DNA of 42,379 nt. It comes from RGIG5579 sp045543495 (GTDB lineage: Bacteria; Bacillota; Clostridia; Oscillospirales; SIG627). The stretch is from the NCBI GenBank assembly GCA_045543495.1, contig JAZQMO010000021.1:1-42379 (forward strand). Reading direction: 5' to 3'. Numbering within the stretch: position 1 is the stretch's first letter; each line of letters begins with the position of its first letter. Position numbers and translations under genes: made by a program. This document shows positions 1 to 6,291 of this stretch, piece after piece. The notes under the pieces are model-generated. The model saw nothing but the letters and a program-made list of their open reading frames with translations. It was not told the DNA's origin and searched no databases.

Positions 1-100
1 CCTCCCTTACCTCCTGCCAAAAAGAGACAAGTGGTTTGTGGTTTGCAAAAAATAGAGCTACATTTGTCTATTGATAGATACACCTAACCTTTGTGTATGT

Positions 101-697
101 ATGACTAAAACTTTGACCATACAAAAACTATTCGCTTTCCCTCTCGCTGATTTCGACACCTACACAGATTTAGAGGTGGAAGAAGTGCAACCGACCGGAC
201 ATGCCGTGCGTGAATTTCGATACATATCCCCCGATGGTACTTTTTTAGATTTAGCCCACTACTTTACGGATGTGCGAGTGATTTTCTTTGAGAATGGAGA
301 ATACAACATAGTTTTTTCGGGGGCTGCTACCAATACCGCCGTTATATCCAATGCCACCGTAATATTCTGGAATGCGCTATATGCGTTATTTGGGGCCGAT
401 GACGAGGGTAAAACACAAATGAGTTTTGAGGACTACTACCCCCGTTTGAGAAGTGGTGGAGAGATGTTTTTTCATCGAACGTGGTGTGATTGGAAGGTTT
501 GGTTTAATGTTAATGAGGGTGTTGTAAACCTCCACCTTCGCAGCCAAGCCATCAAGCCTATTTTGGATAAGGAACTGTCGTTTATTGACTTGCTCTATTT
601 CCCCGATGACCCTAACGATAAACCCGACACGCAGAGTTCGGGGTGCTTGTCGATGATAGCGGTCTTTGTCTTTTTGGGCAGCCTATTATTTTTGTAA
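101..697 (+). CDS. Hypothetical protein with C-terminal hydrophobic tail (foreign-looking block)
   Basis: I do not recognise this 198-residue protein. It is acidic and aromatic-rich, with one hydrophobic stretch in the last ~18 residues that could be a tail anchor. An in-frame TTG at 71 would add ten residues, but ATG 101 is preferred. Neither start has a Shine-Dalgarno sequence, unlike nearly every gene to the right of position 1550; missing Shine-Dalgarno sites are typical of Bacteroidota. It lies in the block suspected of coming from another organism. No neighbour gives a functional hint. Confidence 0.6.
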   Translation: MTKTLTIQKLFAFPLADFDTYTDLEVEEVQPTGHAVREFRYISPDGTFLDLAHYFTDVRVIFFENGEYNIVFSGAATNTAVISNATVIFWNALYALFGADDEGKTQMSFEDYYPRLRSGGEMFFHRTWCDWKVWFNVNEGVVNLHLRSQAIKPILDKELSFIDLLYFPDDPNDKPDTQSSGCLSMIAVFVFLGSLLFL

Positions 698-757
698 ACC
701 TTCCCTATACTATAAAATGGCACATATTGTGTGTGCCGCCCACGCCAAATATAAGTC

Positions 758-792
758 GGTTGACGGTTGACGGTTGTCGGTTGACGGTTGAC
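758..792. repeat. Five 7-bp tandem repeats (GGTTGAC)
   Basis: There are five consecutive copies of GGTTGAC. The third copy reads GGTTGTC. The array sits between the hypothetical gene and the terminator-like hairpin at 801. No such array occurs elsewhere in the window. Its function is unknown. Confidence 0.9.
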
Positions 793-800
793 AAAAGAAA

Positions 801-828
801 AACGCCTCTCGATTGAGAGGCGTTTTTG
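801..828. terminator. Bidirectional intrinsic terminator
   Basis: A perfect 10-bp stem AACGCCTCTC/GAGAGGCGTT has a GATT loop, with A-rich sequence on the left and TTTTTG on the right. It can stop transcription from either side. It directly follows the first copy of the rubrerythrin 3' end, so it was probably that gene's original terminator. Confidence 0.8.
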
Positions 829-862
829 TTGTTTAGAAATTGTCCTTCAAGGGCTCGAAATA
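829..862. repeat. 34-bp direct repeat, copy 1 (remnant of rubrerythrin 3' end)
   Basis: It is identical to 990-1023, which encodes the last nine residues and stop codon of the rubrerythrin on the minus strand. The copies are 161 bp apart. Copy 1 sits directly beside the terminator at 801, so it looks like the original gene end. The 863-989 segment would then be an insertion or the product of a tandem duplication. Confidence 0.85.
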
Positions 863-887
863 TGCCCTTCGGCCTTGGCCGACTAAG

Positions 888-908
888 TCCCCCTTTTTCA
901 AAGGGGGA
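888..908. repeat. Inverted repeat TCCCCCTTT/AAAGGGGGA
   Basis: A 9-bp perfect inverted repeat with loop TTC is followed by ATTTAGGGGGA. C5/G5 hairpins of this kind are common in short dispersed intergenic repeats. It lies inside the 127-bp segment between the two 34-bp direct repeats, which suggests a small MITE-like insertion. Confidence 0.6.
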
Positions 909-946
909 TTTAGGGGGAATGTAAAAGTGTATTAGGCGCAGCCCCA

Positions 947-972
947 GGCGTGGTGATTAGTACCACCACGCC
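947..972. repeat. Inverted repeat GGCGTGGT/ACCACGCC
   Basis: An 8-bp perfect inverted repeat has a 10-nt loop. It is the second hairpin inside the segment bounded by the 34-bp direct repeats at 829 and 990. No T-tract follows, so it is not an obvious terminator. Confidence 0.6.
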
Positions 973-989
973 ATAGGAACGCCAAAACT

Positions 990-1023
990 TTGTTTAGAAA
1001 TTGTCCTTCAAGGGCTCGAAATA
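990..1023. repeat. 34-bp direct repeat, copy 2 (rubrerythrin C-terminal codons)
   Basis: It is identical to 829-862. This copy is in frame with, and forms the end of, the rubrerythrin gene. Confidence 0.85.
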
Positions 1024-1548
1024 AGCCTGGGGATGCAAGCAGGCGGGGCAGGCTTTGGGGGCCTCTTTGCCTACATAGATGAAGCCACAGTTGCGGCACT
1101 GCCAAGTGATTTCGTCCTTGCGGAGGAACACCTCGCCGTCAGCTACGCGAGCGTAGAGCGAACGGTAGCGTTTCTCGTGGTAGGCCTCCACCTTGGCGAT
1201 GTTGCGCCAAGCGGCTGCGATTGCGGGGAAACCCTCCTCGTCGGCGATAGCTGCGAATTGGGGGTAGAGCTCGCTCCACTCCTCGTTCTCGCCTGCGGCT
1301 GCTGCTTCGAGGTTGGCTGCGGTGTCGCCGATTACGCCTGCGGGGTAGGCAGCGGTAATCTCCACCATACCGCCTTCGAGGAACTTGAAGAACCTCTTGG
1401 CGTGCTCTTTCTCCTGCTCGGCGGTCTCCATAAAGATAGCTGCGATTTGCTCATAGCCTTCTTTTTTGGCCTGCGAAGCGAAGAATGTGTAACGTGTGCG
1501 TGCTTGGCTCTCGCCAGCGAACGATTTGAGCAGGTTCTGCTCGGTCTG
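994..1548 (-). pseudogene. Rubrerythrin, 5'-truncated at a junction with mscL
   Basis: Rubrerythrin is a non-heme iron peroxidase that removes hydrogen peroxide in anaerobes. The reading frame starts without an initiation codon at 1548 (QTEQNLLKSFAGESQARTRY) and runs to a C-terminal rubredoxin-like site with CxxC pairs (CRNCG and CPAC). The E-x-x-x-R-Y and E-x-x-H ligand motifs of the di-iron helices are present. About eight N-terminal residues and the start are missing: upstream comes TGA and then, in the same frame, the C-terminus of MscL. The first in-frame ATG (1431) lies inside the ferritin-like domain and cannot be the true start. Sequence and codon choice look like Bacteroidales, which is an inference from memory. 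It is either a chimera product or a gene truncated by recombination. Confidence 0.85.
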
Positions 1549-1929
1549 TCAGTGAGGGCAACGGGTTGCGGCAATGGCAATGTCGCTCTTGCAGTAGGGG
1601 CATTTTTTGGTGGTAGGTGCGGGAGCTTCCTTTTTCTTGCCGAGGCTCATCAAACTGTTTACACCCTTGAGAAGGAGGAACAGCACCAAAGCCGTGAGAA
1701 GGAAGTTGACCACTGCGGACAAGAAGTTTGCAATTGCTGCGCCGATACCGGCAAGGGTAACCGTTTTCCATCCCCAGGTAAGAATAACGGTAAGAAGAGG
1801 CTGGATAAAGTTCTGTGTGAGAGCAGTAACGATTGCGGTAAAGGCACCGCCGACAATAATACCGACTGCCATATCCAGAACGTTTCCGCGAAGGGCAAAT
1901 TTCTTAAATTCTGCAATAAATTTTTTCAT
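1549..1929 (-). CDS. mscL: Large-conductance mechanosensitive channel MscL, truncated in its zinc ribbon
   Basis: MscL is a homopentameric inner-membrane channel that opens on hypo-osmotic shock. The 126 residues begin with the family-typical amphipathic KKFIAEFKKFALRGNV. TM1 is at about residues 16-40 and TM2 at about 65-90. Then comes a C-terminal zinc-ribbon extension with CPYC. The ribbon normally ends in CPHC plus a few residues, but here the frame stops after CPH, exactly where rubrerythrin sequence begins. The last cysteine and tail are therefore lost. Start ATG 1929 has AAAGGA eight bases upstream, and a promoter lies at 1965-1993. The channel core is intact. Confidence 0.88.
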   Translation of the reverse strand: MKKFIAEFKKFALRGNVLDMAVGIIVGGAFTAIVTALTQNFIQPLLTVILTWGWKTVTLAGIGAAIANFLSAVVNFLLTALVLFLLLKGVNSLMSLGKKKEAPAPTTKKCPYCKSDIAIAATRCPH

Positions 1930-1964
1930 TTTTAAAATCCTTTCTGATTACTTTTGTTTTTTTC

Positions 1965-1993
1965 ATTTTATCACGGTTTTTCCTATATTTCAA
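1965..1993 (-). promoter_or_regulatory. Promoter for mscL
   Basis: On the minus strand, TTGAAA (1993-1988), a 17-bp spacer and TAAAAT (1970-1965) precede the mscL start. Confidence 0.65.
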
Positions 1994-2051
1994 CAAATTT
2001 TAACAAAAAACAAAAACTTTGAAAAAAGAGAAAAAAACTCCCGAAATTCTC

Positions 2052-2080
2052 TTGACAAAAGGGAGGAAATATGTTAACAT
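2052..2080 (+). promoter_or_regulatory. Promoter for tRNA-Gln
   Basis: TTGACA (2052-2057), a 17-bp spacer and TAACAT (2075-2080) end 21 bases before the mature tRNA 5' end. Confidence 0.75.
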
Positions 2081-2101
2081 AATCGTCGCTGAAAAAAATA
2101 T

Positions 2102-2176
2102 TGCCGAATAGTGTAACGGTTAGCACGACAGACTCTGACTCTGTTTGTCTGGGTTCAAATCCTAGTTCGGCAGCCA
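2102..2176 (+). tRNA. tRNA-Gln (anticodon CTG)
   Basis: The cloverleaf reads by eye. The acceptor stem is TGCCGAA/TTCGGCA and the D arm GTGT...GCAC. The anticodon stem ACAGA/TCTGT has loop CTCTGAC, so anticodon CTG is at 2135-2137 and reads CAG codons. The T arm is CTGGG TTCAAAT CCTAG with one G-T pair. Discriminator G is followed by an encoded CCA. It is a single-gene unit with its own promoter and terminator. Confidence 0.95.
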
Positions 2177-2211
2177 AAAAAATCCAAGCCAATCGGCTTG
2201 GATTTTTTTAT
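2177..2211 (+). terminator. Intrinsic terminator of the tRNA unit
   Basis: A 14-bp stem AAAAAATCCAAGCC/GGCTTGGATTTTTT with loop AATC ends in a T-run. Confidence 0.92.
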
Positions 2212-2228
2212 TTCTATCTGTTATGGGA

Positions 2229-2257
2229 TTGCATTTTGACAGATTTTTATCTATAAT
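2229..2257 (+). promoter_or_regulatory. Promoter for the GDPD-like gene
   Basis: TTGCAT (2229-2234), a 17-bp spacer and a perfect TATAAT (2252-2257) are present. A TTGACA at 2236 is only 10 bp from the -10 box and is not used here. Confidence 0.7.
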
Positions 2258-2284
2258 GGAGTATCCGAAAAAAAGGAGCTTATT

Positions 2285-2992
2285 ATGAGACTGATCGCTC
2301 ACGGCTGCGGCCCTACCGTTTATCCCTCCAACACCATTTTTTCTGCCAGAGAGGCTCTGAAAAACGGAGCGGATCTGGTGGAGCTTGATCTGCAGTTCAC
2401 CAAAGACAAGCGCATTGCCGTTTTTCACGATTCGGATCTGATGAAAAAATTCGGAGATCCCAGAAAATGCCGAGAGGTGACGGCAGAGGAGTTTTTATCC
2501 CTGAGAAACACCAAGGATCCCGCCTGTCCCACCCATCTTTTGGATCATTTCTTTCAGTGCGGCATTGCCCCCATTTTGCTTCATCTGCCTCGCTACATCG
2601 TTCCCGCTACTCTGGAGCTTGTGGAGGAATACAACTACGGGGACAAGGTTTTCTTCGGCGTGGGGGATGTGGAGTCCCTTACCTTGATCCGTTCCCGCCT
2701 TCCCGATGCCAAGGTTCTCGCCTTTATGCGGGATCCCGTTGAGATTGAAGCCTTCGGCGAAAACGGGGCTGACTTTATGCGCCTGTGGGAAAGATGGCTG
2801 ACGAAGGAAAATATAGATCGGGTGAAAAAAACCGGTGCGGAATTCTGGATCATGACCGGAGGCCCTGAAACGGATTTTCCCGTAGGCAGGCCCGACCGCA
2901 AAAGCCTCGAGCGCTTTATGGAGCTAAAGCCCGATGGCCTGCTTGTCAATAACATTCCCTTTGTCAAATCCGTTTTGGCGGAATTGGAATAA
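2285..2992 (+). CDS. Glycerophosphodiester phosphodiesterase-like protein with degenerate catalytic motifs
   Basis: The 235-residue protein has the TIM-barrel layout of the GDPD family, which hydrolyses glycerophosphodiesters to glycerol-3-phosphate and an alcohol. It has IAHG at residues 4-7, PSNT at 14-17, E33-x-D35 after the second strand, and FHD with H48. In the canonical family the first two motifs are HRG and PENT. Here Arg is replaced by Gly7 and the PEN glutamate by Ser15, while both histidines and the E-x-D metal pair remain. It may act on another substrate or bind without catalysis. AAAGGAG precedes ATG 2285. It is a single-gene unit with promoter and terminator and no signal peptide. 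Confidence 0.75.
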   Translation: MRLIAHGCGPTVYPSNTIFSAREALKNGADLVELDLQFTKDKRIAVFHDSDLMKKFGDPRKCREVTAEEFLSLRNTKDPACPTHLLDHFFQCGIAPILLHLPRYIVPATLELVEEYNYGDKVFFGVGDVESLTLIRSRLPDAKVLAFMRDPVEIEAFGENGADFMRLWERWLTKENIDRVKKTGAEFWIMTGGPETDFPVGRPDRKSLERFMELKPDGLLVNNIPFVKSVLAELE

Positions 2993-3025
2993 AAAAAGAA
3001 CCGATGCGCGGCAGCGGTTCTTTTT
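2993..3025. terminator. Bidirectional terminator between GDPD-like gene and pnuC
   Basis: An 11-bp stem AAAAAGAACCG/CGGTTCTTTTT with an 11-nt loop serves two convergent genes. Confidence 0.85.
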
Positions 3026-3721
3026 TTACAAACTGCGCTGTTTTTTCTCTCGCCTGTACCAAGAAAAGAAGGTATACAGGTCGTTTATAAGAAAGGCGGC
3101 AAAGCAGATGCAAACGGAAACATAGGAGAAATTCACCGTGGAGGCAAGGATCCATAAAACAATGAGGATCACATCGTTTGCCGCATAAGCCAAAGCAAAA
3201 AAGGGGCTTCTGCGGAAGGAGAGATAGGCCGCAAGAAAGCTTGTGGTAACAGAGATCGTACAGGGAAGAAGATTTGCCGTGTGCAAGGAGCGAAGAAGAT
3301 AATAAAACAGCACGGTCACCAGAAGGGTTGTGATCCAAAGAAAAAGGGGCTCCCCTTTTTTCAGGCGGCTAACCTCCACCTCCGAGCGATTGCCCTGAAA
3401 GGGATGGCGAAGCCAGGAAACAAGGCCGAAAACAGCCATGGGCAAGCACATACAAAGATAGGTAATGACCTCGCCGTAATAGCGAAAGCTCCAGGAAACC
3501 ACCCCGTAAAACAGGCAAAACAGGATCATCAGCACCTGTCCGAAGGGGTTTCCCTTGGCGACGAATAAAATGGCGGTCACACCAATGACGGAGCCAATGA
3601 GGGTAGCATATTCCCGACACCCGAACAGAAAAAAGGAAAGGACGATAAAGAGAACGGAGCAAAGCCAAATGAGACGCTCCGCTTTCGTAAAATAATGATA
3701 ATACCGTTTGATCCGATCCAT
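3026..3721 (-). CDS. pnuC: PnuC-family vitamin/NAD-precursor transporter
   Basis: This 231-residue polytopic membrane protein has about seven hydrophobic segments and the PnuC-type central region LVSWLRHPFQGN. PnuC carriers move nicotinamide riboside by facilitated diffusion; relatives PnuT and PnuX/RibM carry thiamine or riboflavin, so the substrate is not certain. ATG 3721 is chosen because GGAGG (3730-3726) lies just before it. A longer frame from 3760 would start inside the leader terminator loop. It is a single-gene unit with its own promoter (3818-3846) and an attenuator-like leader (3722-3811), which suggests feedback control by a small molecule. Confidence 0.8.
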   Translation of the reverse strand: MDRIKRYYHYFTKAERLIWLCSVLFIVLSFFLFGCREYATLIGSVIGVTAILFVAKGNPFGQVLMILFCLFYGVVSWSFRYYGEVITYLCMCLPMAVFGLVSWLRHPFQGNRSEVEVSRLKKGEPLFLWITTLLVTVLFYYLLRSLHTANLLPCTISVTTSFLAAYLSFRRSPFFALAYAANDVILIVLWILASTVNFSYVSVCICFAAFLINDLYTFFSWYRREKKQRSL

Positions 3722-3811
3722 ATAGCCTCCATAAAAAAAGCATTCACACTTATCTTCCAAGACCTAACGATAAGTGAGAATGCGAACGCATTTTGATACC
3801 CGGTGGCACCG
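3722..3811 (-). promoter_or_regulatory. pnuC leader RNA with terminator and competing hairpin (possible riboswitch)
   Basis: Transcription from the promoter at 3818-3846 should begin near 3811. The ~90-nt leader starts GGTGCCACCGGGTATC. Next is a small hairpin AATGC-GTTC-GCATT (3792-3779). Then comes a 15-bp terminator stem (arms 3783-3769 and 3754-3740, one mismatch) followed by seven Ts (3739-3733), and then the pnuC ribosome site. The small hairpin uses GCATT, the first five bases of the terminator's 5' arm, so the two structures exclude each other. That is the layout of a transcription attenuator. NAD+-sensing riboswitches upstream of pnuC are known, but I could not match this leader to a class. 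Confidence 0.7.
3733..3783 (-). terminator. Terminator inside the pnuC leader
   Basis: Stem GCATTCTCACTTATC against GATAAGTGTGAATGC has one mismatch and a 14-nt loop, followed by TTTTTTT. It lies between promoter and start codon, so it would act as a regulatory stop. Confidence 0.88.
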
Positions 3812-3817
3812 AGAGGC

Positions 3818-3846
3818 ATTATACTATAAAAAGAAAGGAATTACAA
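3818..3846 (-). promoter_or_regulatory. Promoter for pnuC
   Basis: On the minus strand, TTGTAA (3846-3841), a 17-bp spacer and TATAAT (3823-3818) are present. It is divergent from the promoter at 3865. Confidence 0.75.
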
Positions 3847-3854
3847 GGTTTTTT

Positions 3855-3880
3855 CGTATTTTTCTTGCCAAGAAAATACG
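3855..3880. promoter_or_regulatory. Inverted repeat over the -35 box (possible operator)
   Basis: CGTATTTTTCTT-GCC-AAGAAAATACG is an 11-bp inverted repeat with one bulged T. It overlaps the -35 hexamer (3865-3870) of the downstream promoter, a typical repressor position. The repressor is unknown. Confidence 0.5.
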
Positions 3881-3893
3881 GCTGTGGTATACT
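3865..3893 (+). promoter_or_regulatory. Promoter for the metallo-beta-lactamase-fold gene
   Basis: TTGCCA (3865-3870), a 17-bp spacer and TATACT (3888-3893). Confidence 0.75.
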
Positions 3894-3916
3894 GTAAAAA
3901 AACAAAGGAGAAAAAA

Positions 3917-4699
3917 ATGAAATACGGCGTATCGATCAAGTGGCTTGCCGTCACCAGCTTTGAAATCAAATTTGACGGCTTTACCGTGGTGAGTGACCCT
4001 TACATCACCGAATGCAAGGGCACCGATCTGACTTGGGAAAATGTAGAGGCGTGCGATGCCATCTGTCTTTCCCACGCACACTGGGATCACGTGACAGACA
4101 TTCCCAGACTGATGAAAAAATTCAATCCCATTTTGATGTGCGGAGAAATGACCGCCCTGCCCATGACCCGCTGGCTGAACTGTTCCCCCACCGTGGTCTA
4201 TCCCATGTATCCCGACACGGAGCTCGATTTTAACAAGGTAAAGATCCGCTCCCTTTACGGCAGACACACCAATCTTGGCTCCGGCCTGAACGATCTGATT
4301 CGGGATAGGATCGCCAAAAATGAACTTTGCCAAAAGGATCCCGGTATGATGAGTCTGCAGGAGATCGGATGCTTTGAATACCGCAACTACCTTTTCACTG
4401 CGCCAAACGGCACTAAGATCCTTCTGTGGGGCAACGATCCCACCCCTGAGCAGGTGAATCTTTGCAAGGCTTTGGCGCCCGACATTGCCATTATTCAGCG
4501 CTCCACAAAGCCCGAGGCAGCCGCCAAGAAAGCAGCGTTTGCCGCCGCAATCGGCTGCAAGGTGCTGATCCCCCATCACCACGACTTCAGAGAGATCGAT
4601 CCTCCCGAGGCCCTTACTCCCTTCCGTGAGGAATTCTTAAAGAGGGTGCCCGACGGAACCTTTATCACTACCAAGCACGGCGAGTGGATCGACCTGTAA
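3917..4699 (+). CDS. Metallo-beta-lactamase-fold hydrolase (UlaG-like)
   Basis: This 260-residue cytosolic protein has the signature H-x-H-x-D-H (SHAHWDH, residues ~56-62), which binds two metals in the metallo-beta-lactamase superfamily. Later candidate ligands lie in GRHT and IPHHHDF. The early strand-rich SFEIKFDGFTVVSDPY and overall length resemble the UlaG-type L-ascorbate-6-phosphate lactonase branch, but substrate cannot be assigned. ATG 3917 is preferred over an upstream in-frame start at 3884 because AAAGGAG sits seven bases before it. The gene stands alone, with a promoter overlapped by an inverted repeat and a strong terminator. Confidence 0.8.
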   Translation: MKYGVSIKWLAVTSFEIKFDGFTVVSDPYITECKGTDLTWENVEACDAICLSHAHWDHVTDIPRLMKKFNPILMCGEMTALPMTRWLNCSPTVVYPMYPDTELDFNKVKIRSLYGRHTNLGSGLNDLIRDRIAKNELCQKDPGMMSLQEIGCFEYRNYLFTAPNGTKILLWGNDPTPEQVNLCKALAPDIAIIQRSTKPEAAAKKAAFAAAIGCKVLIPHHHDFREIDPPEALTPFREEFLKRVPDGTFITTKHGEWIDL

Positions 4700-4714
4700 T
4701 ACATTTTCCCTTCC

Positions 4715-4745
4715 GCCAAGTGCCATTCGGCACTTGGCTTTTTTA
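4715..4745 (+). terminator. Intrinsic terminator
   Basis: A 10-bp stem GCCAAGTGCC/GGCACTTGGC has loop ATTC and is followed by a T-run. Confidence 0.92.
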
Positions 4746-4827
4746 CTTTAAAAAGAAAAAACGAAAGAAATGTATAAAAATTAAGCAAATTTTTCGCATT
4801 TTATGCAAAGAATTTCTTAAAAAAAGA

Positions 4828-4856
4828 TTGCAACTTTACTTTGTTCGTGTTAAAAT
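4828..4856 (+). promoter_or_regulatory. Promoter for the OadB/OadG-like pair
   Basis: TTGCAA (4828-4833), a 17-bp spacer and TAAAAT (4851-4856), 33 bases before the start codon. Confidence 0.7.
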
Positions 4857-4889
4857 AGGGCGTTGATTTTTTTATAAAGGAGCCCGACA

Positions 4890-5981
4890 ATGGATATTTT
4901 GTATAAGAACCTTTTGGAATTCGGTGTTGGCCAGGTCATTATGCTCTGTATCGGTGCACTTCTGATCTATCTTGCCATCGCCAAGGAAATGGAGCCCACC
5001 CTCCTGCTTCCTATGGGATTTGGTACCATTTTGGTAAATATTCCCTTTTCCGATGCACTCACAGGCCCCATCAAGGAGCTTTACGAGGCGGGAATCGCCA
5101 ATGAGCTCTTCCCTCTTCTGCTGTTCATCGGAATCGGTGCCATGATCGATTTCGGCCCCCTGCTGACCAATCCGAAGCTGATGATCTTCGGTGCGGCGGC
5201 ACAGTTCGGTATTTTCTTTACCCTGTGCATGGCCTCTATCTTCTTCGGTGACAACGACGCCGCCAGCATCGCCATCATCGGTGCGGCAGACGGCCCCACC
5301 TCCATCGCCGTTGCCAACGCCCTGAAGAGCGAATTCGTAGGCCCCATCACCGTAGCCGCTTACTCCTATATGGCTTTGGTGCCTGTGATCCAGCCCCCTG
5401 TGATCCGCCTGCTCACCACCAAGAAGGAGCGTATGATCCGTATGCCCTACGAGCAGAAATCCGTTTCCAAGAGAACCCGTATTCTCTTCCCCATTATCAT
5501 CACTCTGGTGGCAAGCGCCATCATTCCTCAGGCAACCGCACTCATCGGCTTTTTGATGTTCGGTAACCTGATCCGTGAATGCGGTGTTTTGGATCAGCTT
5601 TCCGAAACCGCACAGAAGGTTCTCGCCAACCTCATTACCATTTTCTTGGGAATCTCCGTTGCCTTCAATATGACCGCAGGGCAGTTCCTCCGTCCTCAGA
5701 CCATTCTCATTATGTGTCTGGGTCTCATCGCCTTCATCGTAGATACGGCAGGCGGTGTGCTCTTCGCAAAATTCTTGAACCTGTTTATGAAAAACAAGGT
5801 CAACCCCATGATCGGTGCCGCCGGTATTTCTGCCTTCCCCATGTCCGGCAGAATCGTTCACAAGATGGGTCTTGCCGAGGATCCTCAGAACTTCCTTCTG
5901 ATGCACTCCATCGGTGTCAACGTTTCCGGTCAGATCGCCTCTGTTATTGCAGGCGGTATCATTCTCAACATTTTCGGTTGA
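4890..5981 (+). CDS. oadB: Sodium-pumping decarboxylase beta subunit (OadB/MmdB/GcdB family)
   Basis: This 363-residue membrane protein is the family's usual length, with about ten transmembrane segments. The family decarboxylates carboxybiotin and exports Na+. The hallmark GAADGPTS (D134), whose aspartate is essential for Na+ transport and carboxybiotin decarboxylation in characterised enzymes, is intact. A second conserved membrane motif near residues 325-345 (FPMSGR, GVNVSGQ) is also present. AAGGAG precedes ATG 4890. Only a small OadG-like gene follows. No carboxyltransferase alpha subunit or biotin-carrier gene lies nearby, so the substrate (oxaloacetate, methylmalonyl-CoA or glutaconyl-CoA) is open. 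Confidence 0.9.
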   Translation: MDILYKNLLEFGVGQVIMLCIGALLIYLAIAKEMEPTLLLPMGFGTILVNIPFSDALTGPIKELYEAGIANELFPLLLFIGIGAMIDFGPLLTNPKLMIFGAAAQFGIFFTLCMASIFFGDNDAASIAIIGAADGPTSIAVANALKSEFVGPITVAAYSYMALVPVIQPPVIRLLTTKKERMIRMPYEQKSVSKRTRILFPIIITLVASAIIPQATALIGFLMFGNLIRECGVLDQLSETAQKVLANLITIFLGISVAFNMTAGQFLRPQTILIMCLGLIAFIVDTAGGVLFAKFLNLFMKNKVNPMIGAAGISAFPMSGRIVHKMGLAEDPQNFLLMHSIGVNVSGQIASVIAGGIILNIFG

Positions 5982-5996
5982 TAGGAGGAGACAGAG

Positions 5997-6197
5997 ATGT
6001 TTTTCACAAAGCTTTACGTATTTGCCAGCTACCTGGATCAACTAAAAAAGGAGCTGGAGGTTCTGGATTTTAATCCCGCCCGTATTTTGGATATGCTTCC
6101 CCATATGGGAATCGGAATGCTGGTGATCTTCGTGATCATCGGGATCATCATTCTGACCACGGTATTGATCCAAAAATTCAGCGGCAAAAAGAATTGA
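5997..6197 (+). CDS. Small single-span membrane protein, probable OadG/MmdD-like subunit
   Basis: This is a 66-residue protein with an amphipathic N-terminus, one transmembrane helix at about residues 37-60 and a basic end (KFSGKKN). Gamma/delta subunits of Na+-pumping decarboxylases are small one-span proteins that hold the complex together, and this gene starts 15 bases after oadB with AGGAGG before ATG 5997. Sequence similarity cannot be judged at this length. The call rests on topology and position. It lacks the extended C-terminal zinc-binding tail described for OadG. Confidence 0.6.
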   Translation: MFFTKLYVFASYLDQLKKELEVLDFNPARILDMLPHMGIGMLVIFVIIGIIILTTVLIQKFSGKKN

Positions 6198-6199
6198 CA

Positions 6200-6229
6200 A
6201 AAAAAGCCCCGAGAAATCGGGGCTTTTTT
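6200..6229 (+). terminator. Intrinsic terminator after the OadB/OadG-like pair
   Basis: A 13-bp stem AAAAAAGCCCCGA/TCGGGGCTTTTTT has a GAAA loop. Confidence 0.92.
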
Positions 6230-6230
6230 C

Positions 6231-6259
6231 TTGCAAGTTCGGATTATATATTGTATGAT
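6231..6259 (+). promoter_or_regulatory. Promoter for the LysR-type regulator
   Basis: TTGCAA (6231-6236), a 17-bp spacer and TATGAT (6254-6259). The -35 box abuts the preceding terminator. Confidence 0.7.
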
Positions 6260-6291
6260 ATAGGAAAGAAACAAAGAATACAGGAGTTTAT

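Noticed and set aside
994..1431. Rubrerythrin as a complete 145-residue gene starting at ATG 1431
   Set aside because: That ATG lies inside the conserved di-iron domain. The homologous frame continues upstream to 1548 without an initiation codon.
3761..3850. T-box-like GGTGGCACCG on the plus strand upstream of the metallo-beta-lactamase-fold gene
   Set aside because: The plus strand has no following antiterminator/terminator pair and the downstream gene is unrelated to amino acids. The same bases are better explained as the pnuC leader on the minus strand.
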